64,000 nucleotides of DNA from an uncultured SAR116 cluster alpha proteobacterium (GTDB lineage Bacteria > Pseudomonadota > Alphaproteobacteria > Puniceispirillales > Puniceispirillaceae). Every line of letters begins with the position of its first letter. Position 1 is the stretch's first letter. Positions 36,049-46,357 of the stretch are shown here, one piece after another. The notes below the pieces were generated by a model. The model ran no database searches, had not been told where the DNA came from, and was given only the letters and a program-made list of their open reading frames with translations. Where the stretch lies: contig CACGLE010000002.1 in NCBI GenBank assembly GCA_902573725.1, positions 1-64,000 of the forward strand, in the 5' to 3' direction. The position numbers were made by a program, and so were the translations under genes.

Positions 36049-37257
36049 TCATCGTGAGTTTGATAAGCGAACAAATATTAAAATAACTGTCGTTATAGTT
36101 GTAGTAAAACCGCCAAGAATAAGAAACGTAAAAGAAATGCCCAGAATTTCAGATATTGCCCCAAGCAATAATGCCCCAATTGCTGCGCCACCCATTGCAA
36201 TCATAGTCCATAAACTCATCACCCTACCTCTAAATTCATCGGTAAGTTGAAGTTGGGCTGCAGATTGCATAGTAGTTGCAAAAAACGTTGTTGCAAATCC
36301 AAGTAATGCAACAAGGCACGCTGTTATCAAAATATCACGCGATAATCCTATGAGAATAATAGTAGTAGGCACAATTATTGAGGATAATACACCAAAAGTG
36401 CCTATCACACCCACTTGCTGTGGTTTTCCAGCAGCCTTCGCAAAAGATGCTAATATTGCACCAGCACCAGCACTCGCAGTCAAGAACCCTAATTCATTTG
36501 GACCAGTCTTAAATAGCCCTTGAGCAATAATGGGCAGCGTTTCTAACAAACCGCGACCTATTATTGTTACACATATCGTTAAACTAAAAATATATAATAT
36601 AAACGGATCTTTTCTGGTGTACGAAAAACCTTCAATAAGTGCCTTAAAGAAGTGCTGTTTGTTCCTTGCAATAAAGTCCCTAGGTCTAATAGCAATCTTG
36701 CGAACCAAAAAAATCATCGGTAAAAAACCAATACTCGTTACCCACAATGTCTCTGTCGGTCCAACTAAAGTCAGCAAAACGCCCCCTATAGCTGGTCCGA
36801 CTAGTCTAGATATATTAAAGTTAAGAGCTGTTATTGCAATGATTGAGGAAAGCTGTTCTTTGCTTCCTAGTCGTGCAGCAAACGCCATTCTAAACGGATG
36901 ATTAGCGGATGCAGTAATACCAATGGCTGTTGCAAATAGCACCACCGTAAATTCATTTATACCTATCAGATAGGCCAACAAAATAAAAGTAACTGAAATT
37001 ACTAGCATCACAATATAATTAGCAAAAACAGCGTTTCTGATCTCTATACGGTCTGCTAAAACGCCAAAAAAAGGGCCCGTTATCATTGTTGGCGCAAAGC
37101 TTAAAAAAGCTGTAAAGCCCACAAATGCGGGTGAACTAGATACATCCCATGCTAGCCAGGCTACTACCAGTCTTTGCACCCACATGCCATGCAGTGCTAT
37201 GGAAACACATGCTAAATAATGTCGGAATGGCTTTGATTGAAATGCCGATAAATTCAT
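36049..37257 (-). CDS. MFS transporter, EntS/DHA3-like exporter
   Basis: This 402-aa membrane protein has about 12 hydrophobic segments. The cytoplasmic loop 2-3 motif is FGVLADRIEIRN, and a C-terminal FRGRVMSLWTMIAMGGAAIG is typical of the EntS-like proton-driven exporter branch. The substrate is unknown; siderophores and drugs are common in this branch. It stands alone and diverges from the glycosyltransferase at 37447 across a 189-nt gap. Confidence 0.85.
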   Translation of the reverse strand: MNLSAFQSKPFRHYLACVSIALHGMWVQRLVVAWLAWDVSSSPAFVGFTAFLSFAPTMITGPFFGVLADRIEIRNAVFANYIVMLVISVTFILLAYLIGINEFTVVLFATAIGITASANHPFRMAFAARLGSKEQLSSIIAITALNFNISRLVGPAIGGVLLTLVGPTETLWVTSIGFLPMIFLVRKIAIRPRDFIARNKQHFFKALIEGFSYTRKDPFILYIFSLTICVTIIGRGLLETLPIIAQGLFKTGPNELGFLTASAGAGAILASFAKAAGKPQQVGVIGTFGVLSSIIVPTTIILIGLSRDILITACLVALLGFATTFFATTMQSAAQLQLTDEFRGRVMSLWTMIAMGGAAIGALLLGAISEILGISFTFLILGGFTTTITTVILIFVRLSNSR

Positions 37258-37446
37258 TCAAGTCCTCATTTAAAAAACAGTTTTAGGTTGCTAAGCACCT
37301 TCCTGTGAGAGTCAAATCAAACTTACGTTTAAAAAGAGATTAAAAACGACTAAACAATAAAAATAGGTATCAAGCTTGCTATTAAACTAGCCAAGGATTA
37401 TCCCTAATAAAAGATTCGCTTTTGAATTTAAAATTTGGAGTAATTT

Positions 37447-38559
37447 TTGTTTAAAGAACCTTATATAGATATTTTGCTCCCCTTCAAAGAGCTTTTTACT
37501 CCCTGTAATGCCGGGGCAGTTTCAACAGTGGTTAGTGATTTCGCTTACCATACAACCCTAGAATATGAAATATATATTTATGGCAGAAATGTGCCTTCTA
37601 ATACGTTTTCAAATCTATCATATATTCCTCTAAAACCAAATTTTCCTTTACTTTTTGGTAATAATATTGGATTAGCCCATAGCTACATTGCGCATCTAAA
37701 AAGAAGAGATTATTTGCCCTCCTTAATTGAAGTTCATGGCAGATGCAAAGTTGCTAGAACTATTGCCAAAAAATGCAAAAAACTTAAGGTTGCTTTATTT
37801 TTGCATAATGACCCTCGTGAAATGATAGGTGGCAGAACCTTGGCAGAACGACTTTGGCTTGCAAAAAACCTATCTGGTATTTTTGCAAATTCTGCATATA
37901 TAAAAGACTGTTTTCTTGATGGATTCAATGCTCAGCAAATATCACAAACACCGATATTTTTAACTCCAATTGGAGTGCAGAGAAATTTAAATAAAAAACC
38001 ACTTAAAAATAAAACCATAGTAATCGCATCACGTATTGTACCCGAAAAAGGTATTTTGGAAGCTGCAATTGCACTAAAGAAAATATTACCAGATTTTCCT
38101 GATTGGAAAGCGAAAATTATAGGTGCGAAGCAATTTAAAAATGGCAAACTTTCTGATTATGAAAAATCCGTAAGATCAGCTGTTGCGCCACTAAAAAAAC
38201 AAGTTGAAATAACTGGGTTTTTGCCACTGGCCCAGGTAAATAAAGAATTAGCGAAAGCCTCAATAGCCCTTGTGCCCTCAGTCTGGCAAGAACCTGCCTC
38301 AAGAGCTGTACTTGAGGCACTTTCTAACGGATGTGCTCTTATAACTACTAGGATGGGTGGCATTCCGGAACGTGCGGAAGGCAGAGCATTGCTAGTAGAT
38401 AAACCAGATAGTATAAATTTTGCTCGCGCCATCGAAAGTTTACTCTCAAAACCAAATAAACTTAAAAAATTACACAACATAGCTTGGAATGATTATCCAT
38501 TCGATTGTGCGAGCATGACACTAGAAATTGATGCTGCAAGAAAAAAAATTACCTCCTAA
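37447..38559 (+). CDS. GT4-family glycosyltransferase
   Basis: This GT-B glycosyltransferase has its sugar-nucleotide domain in the C-terminal half. KTIVIASRIVPEKGILEAA, VEITGFLPLAQVN and the acceptor-side EPASRAVLEALSNGCALITTRMGGIPE contain the ExxxxxxE pattern of GT4. The start is a TTG with GGAG eight nucleotides upstream. No ATG exists near the family's usual N terminus. It probably adds a sugar to an LPS, capsule or lipid acceptor. No other polysaccharide genes are adjacent, so its substrate is unknown. Confidence 0.8.
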   Translation: MFKEPYIDILLPFKELFTPCNAGAVSTVVSDFAYHTTLEYEIYIYGRNVPSNTFSNLSYIPLKPNFPLLFGNNIGLAHSYIAHLKRRDYLPSLIEVHGRCKVARTIAKKCKKLKVALFLHNDPREMIGGRTLAERLWLAKNLSGIFANSAYIKDCFLDGFNAQQISQTPIFLTPIGVQRNLNKKPLKNKTIVIASRIVPEKGILEAAIALKKILPDFPDWKAKIIGAKQFKNGKLSDYEKSVRSAVAPLKKQVEITGFLPLAQVNKELAKASIALVPSVWQEPASRAVLEALSNGCALITTRMGGIPERAEGRALLVDKPDSINFARAIESLLSKPNKLKKLHNIAWNDYPFDCASMTLEIDAARKKITS

Positions 38560-38578
38560 AAACCATTTTAGGTTTCTA

Positions 38579-40261
38579 TTACTTTCTAGCTATTTTTGAC
38601 AATGCTTTATTTGCTATTATTACAGGTATTAAACCAGATAGAACGATGCATAGTGCTGGATAGGCAGCCTGTTCTAACATCTCGTCCTTAGCAAGCTGAT
38701 ATGTGATGGTTGAAAAAGTATCAAAATTTAACGGACGTAATAATAATGTTAGCGGCAATTCTTTCATGATGTCTACAAATAGTAAAAGCCCCCCAGCTAG
38801 GATAGAGGGCCAAAGATTTGGTATTATAATAGACCAAACTGATCCAAAAAAACGCCTTCCTAAGAGCTGACTTGCAGACATCAACTCTCTAGGAATCTGC
38901 TCAAGCCCAGCTGTAACTGACCCGAAGCCAACAGCATTAAATCTTGTAAGATAAGCTATAATCAAAACAAATATAGTGCCACTTACTATCACCTCATTAA
39001 AGTATGGGATAATGCCTGACATAAATAATTGGGCCGTTGATTCTATCTGAGCTAAAAAATGCAGAATACCAATTGCTAATATTGTTCCTGGAAAAGCATA
39101 ACCTGTTGCAGAAAGGCCAACAAAAAATCGTGTGGATTTATTTAATCTATAAAAACTAACAATTGATAAAAATGAAGATATGATAATTATAATTATGGCG
39201 CTAACGAGTGAAATTAAAATCGTATTATAAAAAGTCACATATAAGTATTGAATAGAATTTATCTCATTTGATTTTATAACAAAAGATATCAAAATCATGA
39301 CTGGTAAAATAAATCCTATAAGCACTGGTAAACCGCAAATTAAAAAGCAGACTAATTGTAGTTTAGGCTCCAGTCTTATTCTTGGCATTCCTTTATTTCC
39401 TGGAGATTTATTGGAAAAAAGACGGTTTGAGCGCGCATAACGCTCAACAGCCAATAATACCAAAATAAGAGAAAATGCAAAAATAGAAATTTGGGCCGCT
39501 GCAACTATATTATTCATGCCAAGCCATACGTTAAAAATACCAAGCGTAAGTGTCTCAATTCCAAAATAATCAACTGTGCCAAAATCGGATACAACTTCCA
39601 TTATCACAAGGGACAAACTTGCAATTATTGCAGGCCTAGCTATAGGAATAGCAACGCCAGTAAATAAAGATTTTCCAGAAAGCTCAGCGGCTTCAAATAA
39701 TGTTCGAGAAATTCTCTGAAATGTCGTTCTTACAAAAATATAAATGTAGGGGTATAAAACCGAAGCCATCATTAAAATAGCACCAAAGTGTGTTCTAACA
39801 TCAGGAAACCAATAATCATCTGGGTTATTCCAGCCAAAAAGAAAACGCAAGTGTGTTTGAACTGGTCCTGCATATTCTAAAAAATCAGTATAAGTATATG
39901 CGATCAAATAAGCGGGTATAGCTGCTGGTAGAACTAACATCCAGCTAAGGGTCTTTCTTCCCCAAAAATTATACCTCGAAATTATCCAACCTGAAGAAAC
40001 TCCAAAAATCGTTGCTATTATACCAACACCAAATATTAGAATGATAGTGTTAAAAAAATACCTTGGAAGTACAGTTTTCATAAGGTGTGATAACAAGTCC
40101 TTATTATCACCTAGTGATACAAAAACAATATTGAATATTGGCGCTAGAATAAACAAGGCAACTATCAAGGCGGGCACCTGAAAAATTAGGGCTGCTAAAA
40201 TTTTCTTTCTGTGTGCTAAAATGTCAATGTTATACATCTGGTTGCCATATAGTTTAGTCAT
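38579..40261 (-). CDS. Ferric iron ABC transporter permease (FbpB/SfuB type), orphan
   Basis: The 560-aa protein is a fused permease with two BPD_transp_1 halves of about six helices each. Coupling loops are LFEAAELSGKSLFTGVAIP and a second in ELMSASQLLGRRFFGSVW, which matches the FbpB/SfuB iron(III) class. The N-terminal MTKLYGNQ extension may not be translated, since MYNIDILAHRKK begins eight residues later. No binding protein or ATPase gene flanks it. The neighbours are a glycosyltransferase and ppk, so partners must be encoded elsewhere. Confidence 0.85.
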   Translation of the reverse strand: MTKLYGNQMYNIDILAHRKKILAALIFQVPALIVALFILAPIFNIVFVSLGDNKDLLSHLMKTVLPRYFFNTIILIFGVGIIATIFGVSSGWIISRYNFWGRKTLSWMLVLPAAIPAYLIAYTYTDFLEYAGPVQTHLRFLFGWNNPDDYWFPDVRTHFGAILMMASVLYPYIYIFVRTTFQRISRTLFEAAELSGKSLFTGVAIPIARPAIIASLSLVIMEVVSDFGTVDYFGIETLTLGIFNVWLGMNNIVAAAQISIFAFSLILVLLAVERYARSNRLFSNKSPGNKGMPRIRLEPKLQLVCFLICGLPVLIGFILPVMILISFVIKSNEINSIQYLYVTFYNTILISLVSAIIIIIISSFLSIVSFYRLNKSTRFFVGLSATGYAFPGTILAIGILHFLAQIESTAQLFMSGIIPYFNEVIVSGTIFVLIIAYLTRFNAVGFGSVTAGLEQIPRELMSASQLLGRRFFGSVWSIIIPNLWPSILAGGLLLFVDIMKELPLTLLLRPLNFDTFSTITYQLAKDEMLEQAAYPALCIVLSGLIPVIIANKALSKIARK

Positions 40262-40607
40262 ATCTTTTTACTTTTAAAAATACTTACAAAAGTTGCAGAA
40301 ATAAAAAACACCACCGCGAACCAATTTTTAAAATTATATCTTCTTTATCCAATTACTTCTGAATGTTAATAGAAAGTAAGACATATTTATATTTGTTTCC
40401 GAATGTGTAATTCTCACGATTTAAGCAAAAAACTTTTAAGCATACTTACTTAAATGGGAAATCATCCATGCCATAGCTAAAAATGATTTTCAATATTAAT
40501 TATTAAAGACATTTTTTATTTAGTTTCACTGCTGCAAAACACTAAAATAAAAATTGTTTCTTGATTAAGTCAAAAACTAGAATATTGTGCGACCTAAATA
40601 AAAGACC
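40262..40607. other. Divergent intergenic region with no gene
   Basis: The gap of about 400 nt between the iron permease (minus) and ppk (plus) is very AT-rich and holds no supported ORF or RNA. I see no clear Pho box or Fur box by eye. The only structured element is the palindrome next to ppk, listed separately. Confidence 0.6.
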
Positions 40608-40639
40608 AACAAATTATCAATAATTTTTGATAATTTGTT
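40608..40639 (+). promoter_or_regulatory. Perfect 12-bp palindrome in the ppk leader
   Basis: AACAAATTATCA (40608-40619) and TGATAATTTGTT (40628-40639) are perfect inverted arms around the 8-nt loop ATAATTTT, ending 24 nt before the ppk ATG. Twelve matching pairs without error are striking for this gap. It could be a dimeric-regulator operator or a leader hairpin. The arms hold only two G-C pairs each and there is no clean T tract, so operator is the favoured reading. Confidence 0.5.
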
Positions 40640-40663
40640 CTTCAATTTTAAACCAGGATATTT

Positions 40664-42772
40664 ATGAGTAACATACCACCAACAAATCCACTTATTAAGC
40701 CCGATGATGAAAACGGGTCTTTCTTTAACCGTGAACTCAGCTGGCTGGCATTTAATGAGAGAGTTTTAGCCAATTCATTTGATAGCCGTATACCGTTAGC
40801 GGAACGATTGCGCTTCATAACAATAGCTGCAAATAATCTTGATGAATTTTATATGGTGCGTCTTGCTGGACTGTATCAGCTTAGGATACGAGGATTTACA
40901 ACACTTCCTGAACAAAACACATCTATTGATGATTTAATTTCCAAAATCACAGAGCGGGCAAAACAACTGGAAGTTAGACAACTTAAACAACTTAATTCAA
41001 TTTTAGATGAATGTTCTAATGTGGGGATATTTTTAACTCAAGAAGAAGATCTATCTTCTCAAGATATTAAATGGCTTAAAAACTGGTATGAGGTAAATAT
41101 ACTTCCGCTATTGGCTCCTACAACTCTTGACCCGTCTCACCCATTCCCTTTTATTCAGAACAGTGGAAAAGGAGTATTTTTTGAATTATATTCTGCAACC
41201 AGTGATATTGTTAACTCAGTTATTTTAATTCCAGAGAACGTTCAGCGTTTTATTAAACTACCAGATAACGGTATTCGTGTTCTTTGTATCGAGACAGTTA
41301 TTAAAATATTCATTAATATCATTTATCCAAACCATAAGATCAAAAGTTGTGGAATGTTTAGACTGCTTAGAGACTCAGAAATTGAAATAGATGACGAAGC
41401 AGACGACCTGATTCTCCAATTTGAGACTGCTTTGCGCGCGAGAAGACGAGGAAATGCGGTTAATTTAACAATTTCGGATAGTTTATCAAAGGAAGTTATA
41501 GCATTTTTTAGCAACCAATTGCACTTGAAAAGCACTCAAATAACTATTTCACCTGGTTATATAGGTATTACCGATTTTTCTGGTTTTCTAGATTTTCTTA
41601 AACAATCTATGTTTTTTACCCCCTATCGAGCCCGTTTTCCCCAACGGATTTTGGATTTTAAAGGTGACTGCTTTGCTGCTATAAGAAATAAAGATATCAT
41701 CATTCACCATCCATATGAAAGTTTTGATGTTGTTTTACGATTTTTGGAGCAGGCGGCATTAGACCCACAAGTACTTACAATTCGTCAAACATTATATAGA
41801 ACATCTATTGACTCACCTATTGTAAAAGCGCTTGTTACTGCCGCTGAAAACGGGAAAACTGTATCAGCACTAATTGAAATTAAAGCAAGATTTGATGAGG
41901 AAAATAATATTCAACTTGCCAGAGTTTTAGAGAGGGCTGGAGTACAGATTGCCTATGGTTTAGTAAATAAGAAAATCCATGCAAAATTGTCATTAATAAC
42001 TCGTCGAGAAGCCGGACAATTAATGTCTTATGCACATTATGGAACTGGTAATTATCATCCTGTTACCGCAAAAAGCTATACTGATTTGTCTTATTTCACT
42101 GCTAATCCAGAAATTTGCCGAGATGCGTGGCGTATTTTTAATTATCTTACAAGCCACATAGAACCAGAAAATTTTGAAAAAGTTGTTCTATCGCCCTTCT
42201 CCTCTGCTAAGTGGTTTCTTGAGCATATTGAATCCGAAATTAAAGCTGCAAAAGATGGGCGTCCATCTGGAATATGGATGAAAACAAATGCGCTTGTGGA
42301 TAAAGACATAATTGATAAATTATATGAGGCGTCTCAAGCTGGTGTGAAAATTCAGCTTATCGTGCGCGGCATTTGTTGCCTTAGGCCAAAGGTAAAAGGG
42401 CTATCTGATAATATTACTGTCAAATCAATAATTGGAAGGTTTCTGGAACATTCTAGGGTCTATGTTTTTGCAAATGGGGGTAAGTTTTTATCTGATAAAA
42501 ATATTGTTATTATGGCATCTGGTGATTTAATGCCTCGTAATCTATACCAACGTGTAGAGACATTTATACCACTTGAGAATGAGACTGTTCGTGCACAGGT
42601 TTTAGAACAGGTAATGTTGGCATTGCTAAAAGATACGAGCAATTGTTGGGAACTTCAGTCCGACGGGACATATATAAAACAAAAATATTCTGAGAATAAC
42701 TTTTCTTCACATACTTATTTCATGAATAACCCAAGTTTGTCTGGACTAGGTAGTCTAGCAGTTCCAGATTAA
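40664..42772 (+). CDS. ppk: Polyphosphate kinase 1
   Basis: The 702-aa Ppk1 builds polyphosphate from ATP. The N-terminal domain starts FFNRELSWLAFNERV. The catalytic domains carry the phospho-histidine segment KKIHAKLSLI and the second active His in FLEHSRVYVF. The HYGTGNYHPVTAKSYTD and metal-binding GRPSGIWMKTNALVD segments are intact. The length is normal. It is followed 17 nt later by ppx, so synthesis and degradation are encoded together. The palindrome just upstream probably takes part in control. Confidence 0.97.
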   Translation: MSNIPPTNPLIKPDDENGSFFNRELSWLAFNERVLANSFDSRIPLAERLRFITIAANNLDEFYMVRLAGLYQLRIRGFTTLPEQNTSIDDLISKITERAKQLEVRQLKQLNSILDECSNVGIFLTQEEDLSSQDIKWLKNWYEVNILPLLAPTTLDPSHPFPFIQNSGKGVFFELYSATSDIVNSVILIPENVQRFIKLPDNGIRVLCIETVIKIFINIIYPNHKIKSCGMFRLLRDSEIEIDDEADDLILQFETALRARRRGNAVNLTISDSLSKEVIAFFSNQLHLKSTQITISPGYIGITDFSGFLDFLKQSMFFTPYRARFPQRILDFKGDCFAAIRNKDIIIHHPYESFDVVLRFLEQAALDPQVLTIRQTLYRTSIDSPIVKALVTAAENGKTVSALIEIKARFDEENNIQLARVLERAGVQIAYGLVNKKIHAKLSLITRREAGQLMSYAHYGTGNYHPVTAKSYTDLSYFTANPEICRDAWRIFNYLTSHIEPENFEKVVLSPFSSAKWFLEHIESEIKAAKDGRPSGIWMKTNALVDKDIIDKLYEASQAGVKIQLIVRGICCLRPKVKGLSDNITVKSIIGRFLEHSRVYVFANGGKFLSDKNIVIMASGDLMPRNLYQRVETFIPLENETVRAQVLEQVMLALLKDTSNCWELQSDGTYIKQKYSENNFSSHTYFMNNPSLSGLGSLAVPD

Positions 42773-42789
42773 AGAACTGGAATTTTTAA

Positions 42790-44286
42790 ATGGTTAAACT
42801 AACTCAAAAATTTAACACCCCAACAAATCATATTGCTGTAATTGATATCGGTTCAAACTCTATCCGGTTAGTGATTTTTAAAACCATGGGACGCTTTCCA
42901 TTCCCCTTATTCAACGAACGAGTAACTTGCCGCTTAGGAGAGGGCCTAGAACCAGATAATAATCTCCAACCAGAAAAAATTAAAATTGCATTAGAAACAT
43001 TAGGTAGATTTGCTTCTATTCTGAAGTCTATTCCCAATTTGTCAGTTAGAATTGTTGCAACTGCCGCAACAAGGCGAGCCAAAAATGCAAATGATTTTCT
43101 CGTTCCCGCACAGAAAATACTTAATCATGAAATTAAAGTGTTGAAAAAAGAACAAGAGGCACGCCTAGTGTCAATTGGACTTTTATCCAACTTTAACATA
43201 AGTGATGGACTTATTGTTGATCTAGGTGGAGGTAGCCTTGAATTAGTGCATGTAACAAACGGAAAGCCTCTTTATTTCAAGAGCCTGAACGTTGGACATT
43301 TAAGTATAAAACCTCAACATGAAATATTCGATATGTTAAAAAAAGTTGAATGGCTCTCTAACATGAAGGGATTAAATTTATATGGAGTAGGTGGTAGTTT
43401 TAGAGCTCTGGGCGCTGCATATATTCATAAAACTAAATATCCTCTCGGCATGTTGCATGCACTCACAATGTCAAAAATCGCAGCAAATTCATTATTAAAT
43501 CAAATATTAGATGAAAAACCTGACCTAGAGGGAATTCCTGAGGGACGTCGTTTTTCAATGCCCAAAGCATCAGAAATTTTAGCCTGTTTATTATCTATTT
43601 CTAATGTGGACAAATTAGTTATAAGTGGAACAAGTATTCGTGATGGATTAATTGCAAAAGAAATTTCAAACCATCCAAAATTAGCTCATTATAAAGAAAA
43701 AGACCCCTTACATATTGCATGCGCAGAAATTGCAGCACATAGATTACGTTTTTCTTCTATAAACGAAAATTTATTTAATTTTATTAAACCTTGCATAAAA
43801 ATAGGTTTGAAAAATATGAATAATCTGAATACTGGACGTTTAGTTAAAGCATCATGTTTGTTGTCTGAAATTTGTTGGGATGAAGAACCATCTATGCGTG
43901 CTAATATTGCGTTTGAAAAAATAAATGCACTTCCAATTTACAGTCTAACCCACCCTGAGCGTTTATGGATTTCTCTTACCCTATTTCATCGATATAATGG
44001 TATAAAGTTCATTCAAAAACAACCAATATTATCTGAATTTATTTTAACCAATGAGCAACAGAAATATGCACTTTTTATTGGCCTTGGAATAAGACTCGGA
44101 TTAAATTTTAGCGCTGGAATAAACACGAACCTAGATTTAATTAAATTGCATATTAGAAAAAAAACTCTTGTATGTGAGATAGCAAAATGTGCATCAAATC
44201 TTTTTACAACCCAAAATAAACAACGTTTAACAAGCTTTGCTAATACCCTGTCTCTTGGTACCAAAATCACTTATTCAGAAAAATAA
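42790..44286 (+). CDS. ppx: Exopolyphosphatase (Ppx/GppA family)
   Basis: This ASKHA-fold phosphatase of 498 aa has the phosphate-1 motif AVIDIGSNSIRLVIF, the catalytic Glu region VLKKEQEARLVSIGL, the phosphate-2 motif IVDLGGGSLELV and a C-terminal HD-like extension of about 190 residues. It removes terminal phosphate from polyphosphate or pppGpp. Bacterial Ppx/GppA proteins often have this two-part layout. It lies 17 nt after ppk and converges on the glycosyltransferase gene. Confidence 0.93.
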   Translation: MVKLTQKFNTPTNHIAVIDIGSNSIRLVIFKTMGRFPFPLFNERVTCRLGEGLEPDNNLQPEKIKIALETLGRFASILKSIPNLSVRIVATAATRRAKNANDFLVPAQKILNHEIKVLKKEQEARLVSIGLLSNFNISDGLIVDLGGGSLELVHVTNGKPLYFKSLNVGHLSIKPQHEIFDMLKKVEWLSNMKGLNLYGVGGSFRALGAAYIHKTKYPLGMLHALTMSKIAANSLLNQILDEKPDLEGIPEGRRFSMPKASEILACLLSISNVDKLVISGTSIRDGLIAKEISNHPKLAHYKEKDPLHIACAEIAAHRLRFSSINENLFNFIKPCIKIGLKNMNNLNTGRLVKASCLLSEICWDEEPSMRANIAFEKINALPIYSLTHPERLWISLTLFHRYNGIKFIQKQPILSEFILTNEQQKYALFIGLGIRLGLNFSAGINTNLDLIKLHIRKKTLVCEIAKCASNLFTTQNKQRLTSFANTLSLGTKITYSEK

Positions 44287-44305
44287 AAATTGACTAAAAA
44301 ACTTA

Positions 44306-45301
44306 CTATTTGATTTGTACTTGCTGTTCAAGAAACAATCGTGTTGCTTCTAACCATGAATATTTCAAAGCTTGATCTCTAGCAACATTACGAGGTATTT
44401 TTAAAGCTCCCTTCACAGCCTCGTTAAGATCCTCAGAAAGATAACCAGCTTTAGAATCACCAATTATATCAATTGGACCAGGGGCTGGAAAGGCAGCAAC
44501 TGGAACCCCACATGCCAATGCCTCCAATAATACTAGGCCGAAGGTATCCGTACGGCTTGGAAAAACAAAAACATCTGCTTTATTATATATTTCTGGCAAA
44601 TCGTTTTTACTTTTTTTTCCTAAAAAGGTTACATCAGGATATGTCGACTCTAACTTTGACAATAAAGGGCCTTCTCCAACGACAATTTTTCTTCCTTTTA
44701 ATTTTAAAGACAAAAATGCCTCTATATTTTTCTCTACTGCAATCCTTCCGACATATAAATATACTAAATCTTTATTAGGTTTACGATTAGCAAAAGGTTT
44801 AAAAATATCTGTTTCAACGCCCCTAGGCCAATAAACTGGCGATCCTATTTGGTGGTGGTTCAACTCCTCAATAATTGAATTAGTGGGAGCCAGCGTAGCA
44901 TTTGAATATTTGTGAAACCATCGTAAAAAACGATAGCTGAATGAAATAGGAAGCCCTATTCTAGCTTTTATGTAATCAGGAAATTTAGTGTGAAATGCTG
45001 TTGTAAATTTAAACTTATTTTTTATTGCATATTGTCTAGTTGCGATGCCAAGTGGCCCTTCTGTCGCAATATGTATTACATCAAGTTTGTTATTTTGGAG
45101 GAATTTTTGAACACCTCTTTTAGGAAAAACAGATAAGCGAATTTCTGGGTATGATGGACAAGGAATTGTTCTGAACTTATCAGGTGTTAACATTATCACT
45201 TCATGACCAAGCTCCTTAAGGCAAGCATTTGTGCATAAAATAGAGTTAACTACACCATTGGTTTGTGGATACCAAGCATCTGAAACAATGAGAATTTTCA
45301 T
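44306..45301 (-). CDS. GT4-family glycosyltransferase (mannosyl/glucosyl-lipid type)
   Basis: This 331-aa GT-B enzyme begins KILIVSDAWYPQTNGVV, the glycine-rich donor loop of the PimB/SqdX/Agt-like GT4 subgroup. Its second domain holds LVYLYVGRIAVEKNIEAFL and PSRTDTFGLVLLEALACG, with the ExxxxxxE-like pair. Enzymes of this subgroup often transfer hexose to diacylglycerol or lipid acceptors, including glycolipids made during phosphate limitation. The neighbour ppx deals with phosphate storage, but lipid function here is only an inference. Confidence 0.8.
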   Translation of the reverse strand: MKILIVSDAWYPQTNGVVNSILCTNACLKELGHEVIMLTPDKFRTIPCPSYPEIRLSVFPKRGVQKFLQNNKLDVIHIATEGPLGIATRQYAIKNKFKFTTAFHTKFPDYIKARIGLPISFSYRFLRWFHKYSNATLAPTNSIIEELNHHQIGSPVYWPRGVETDIFKPFANRKPNKDLVYLYVGRIAVEKNIEAFLSLKLKGRKIVVGEGPLLSKLESTYPDVTFLGKKSKNDLPEIYNKADVFVFPSRTDTFGLVLLEALACGVPVAAFPAPGPIDIIGDSKAGYLSEDLNEAVKGALKIPRNVARDQALKYSWLEATRLFLEQQVQIK

Positions 45302-45409
45302 ATACTCTCTCTATTATGTGTTTTGCTTAGATCAAGTTTTATTTCTTGAAACAGTTATTCTGTATACCCAAAACAGTTTTGGTGACCTTACTGCCTAATC
45401 TAAATTGTA

Positions 45410-46357
45410 TCAAGAGATCACGCGGGCTGACCGAGTTATTATGATAATACCAGCTACAATAATAAATGTAATACCAACAACCTCGCTTAAACCAAGAACG
45501 GTTGACCATAATACCCAACCCCATAGTGCTGCGAAAACTAAGAACCCATACTCATAAACAGCCAATATACTCGTATCTGTCATTTGATAGGCCTTTGTCA
45601 TAAAAGCGAGAGCAACTACAGTAAGAATTGCTTGAATGGTAATCCACACTAAAAATTTAATGCTTACCGGTCGCCATCCTTCCAAGAAATAAAACATTTC
45701 TGAAGGATTGTTCTGTATTGTAGGGAAAAGCGATAAGGTAGTAGCAACAATGGCACCAATTATTCCAATTGCGCAAAGATACGCTAGCGTTAAACCAATC
45801 GCTGACTCTTCACTACAAAAATGGCGCGTGCTAAGCACAGCCATCGCGTAGAACATTCCCCCAAGCACAGGAATAATTTGTAACAAATTAAATTCAGAGA
45901 AATCAGGTTTTAGTAAAACATAGACACCTATACTACCCAATATTACAGCCAGAATTCGAAAAATTCCTATACGTATTTTGAATATAATAACAGAAAATAT
46001 TAACACAAATATAGGGGATGAAAAAAGTCCTGCACCTGCCTCAGCTACTGAAAGGAAAGATAGACCACCGAAATAACAAATCATTGCAGCACTAAGAAAT
46101 ATAGAACGCAACAAAACAAATAACGGTTGTTTGGGTCGTATATCATATCTAAAAATAATTACTAACCCAATAATCAATAAGGTCGTTATGAAACTGCGTA
46201 TTGCATGAAACTGCCAGATTCCCGTTTCGTCATTAATAAGCAAAACAAGATTATCAGACAAACCAAGCAGAAAAACCCCAATTAATATAAACGTGCCTGC
46301 TCTTACAGAGACAGGCAATTGATTTAACTTGCCTTTAAAAACGGATAATGAGTTCAA
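45410..46357 (-). CDS. EamA/DMT-superfamily permease
   Basis: The 315-aa protein has about ten transmembrane segments in two EamA repeats, with the second ending in GWVLWSTVLGLSEVVGITF. Such proteins export amino acids, metabolites or drugs. The start appears to be TTG overlapping the upstream stop (TTGA), as no ATG occurs before the second helix. It is coupled to the DUF4864-like gene at 46354. It is one of three DMT permeases in this stretch. Confidence 0.85.
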   Translation of the reverse strand: MNSLSVFKGKLNQLPVSVRAGTFILIGVFLLGLSDNLVLLINDETGIWQFHAIRSFITTLLIIGLVIIFRYDIRPKQPLFVLLRSIFLSAAMICYFGGLSFLSVAEAGAGLFSSPIFVLIFSVIIFKIRIGIFRILAVILGSIGVYVLLKPDFSEFNLLQIIPVLGGMFYAMAVLSTRHFCSEESAIGLTLAYLCAIGIIGAIVATTLSLFPTIQNNPSEMFYFLEGWRPVSIKFLVWITIQAILTVVALAFMTKAYQMTDTSILAVYEYGFLVFAALWGWVLWSTVLGLSEVVGITFIIVAGIIIITRSARVIS

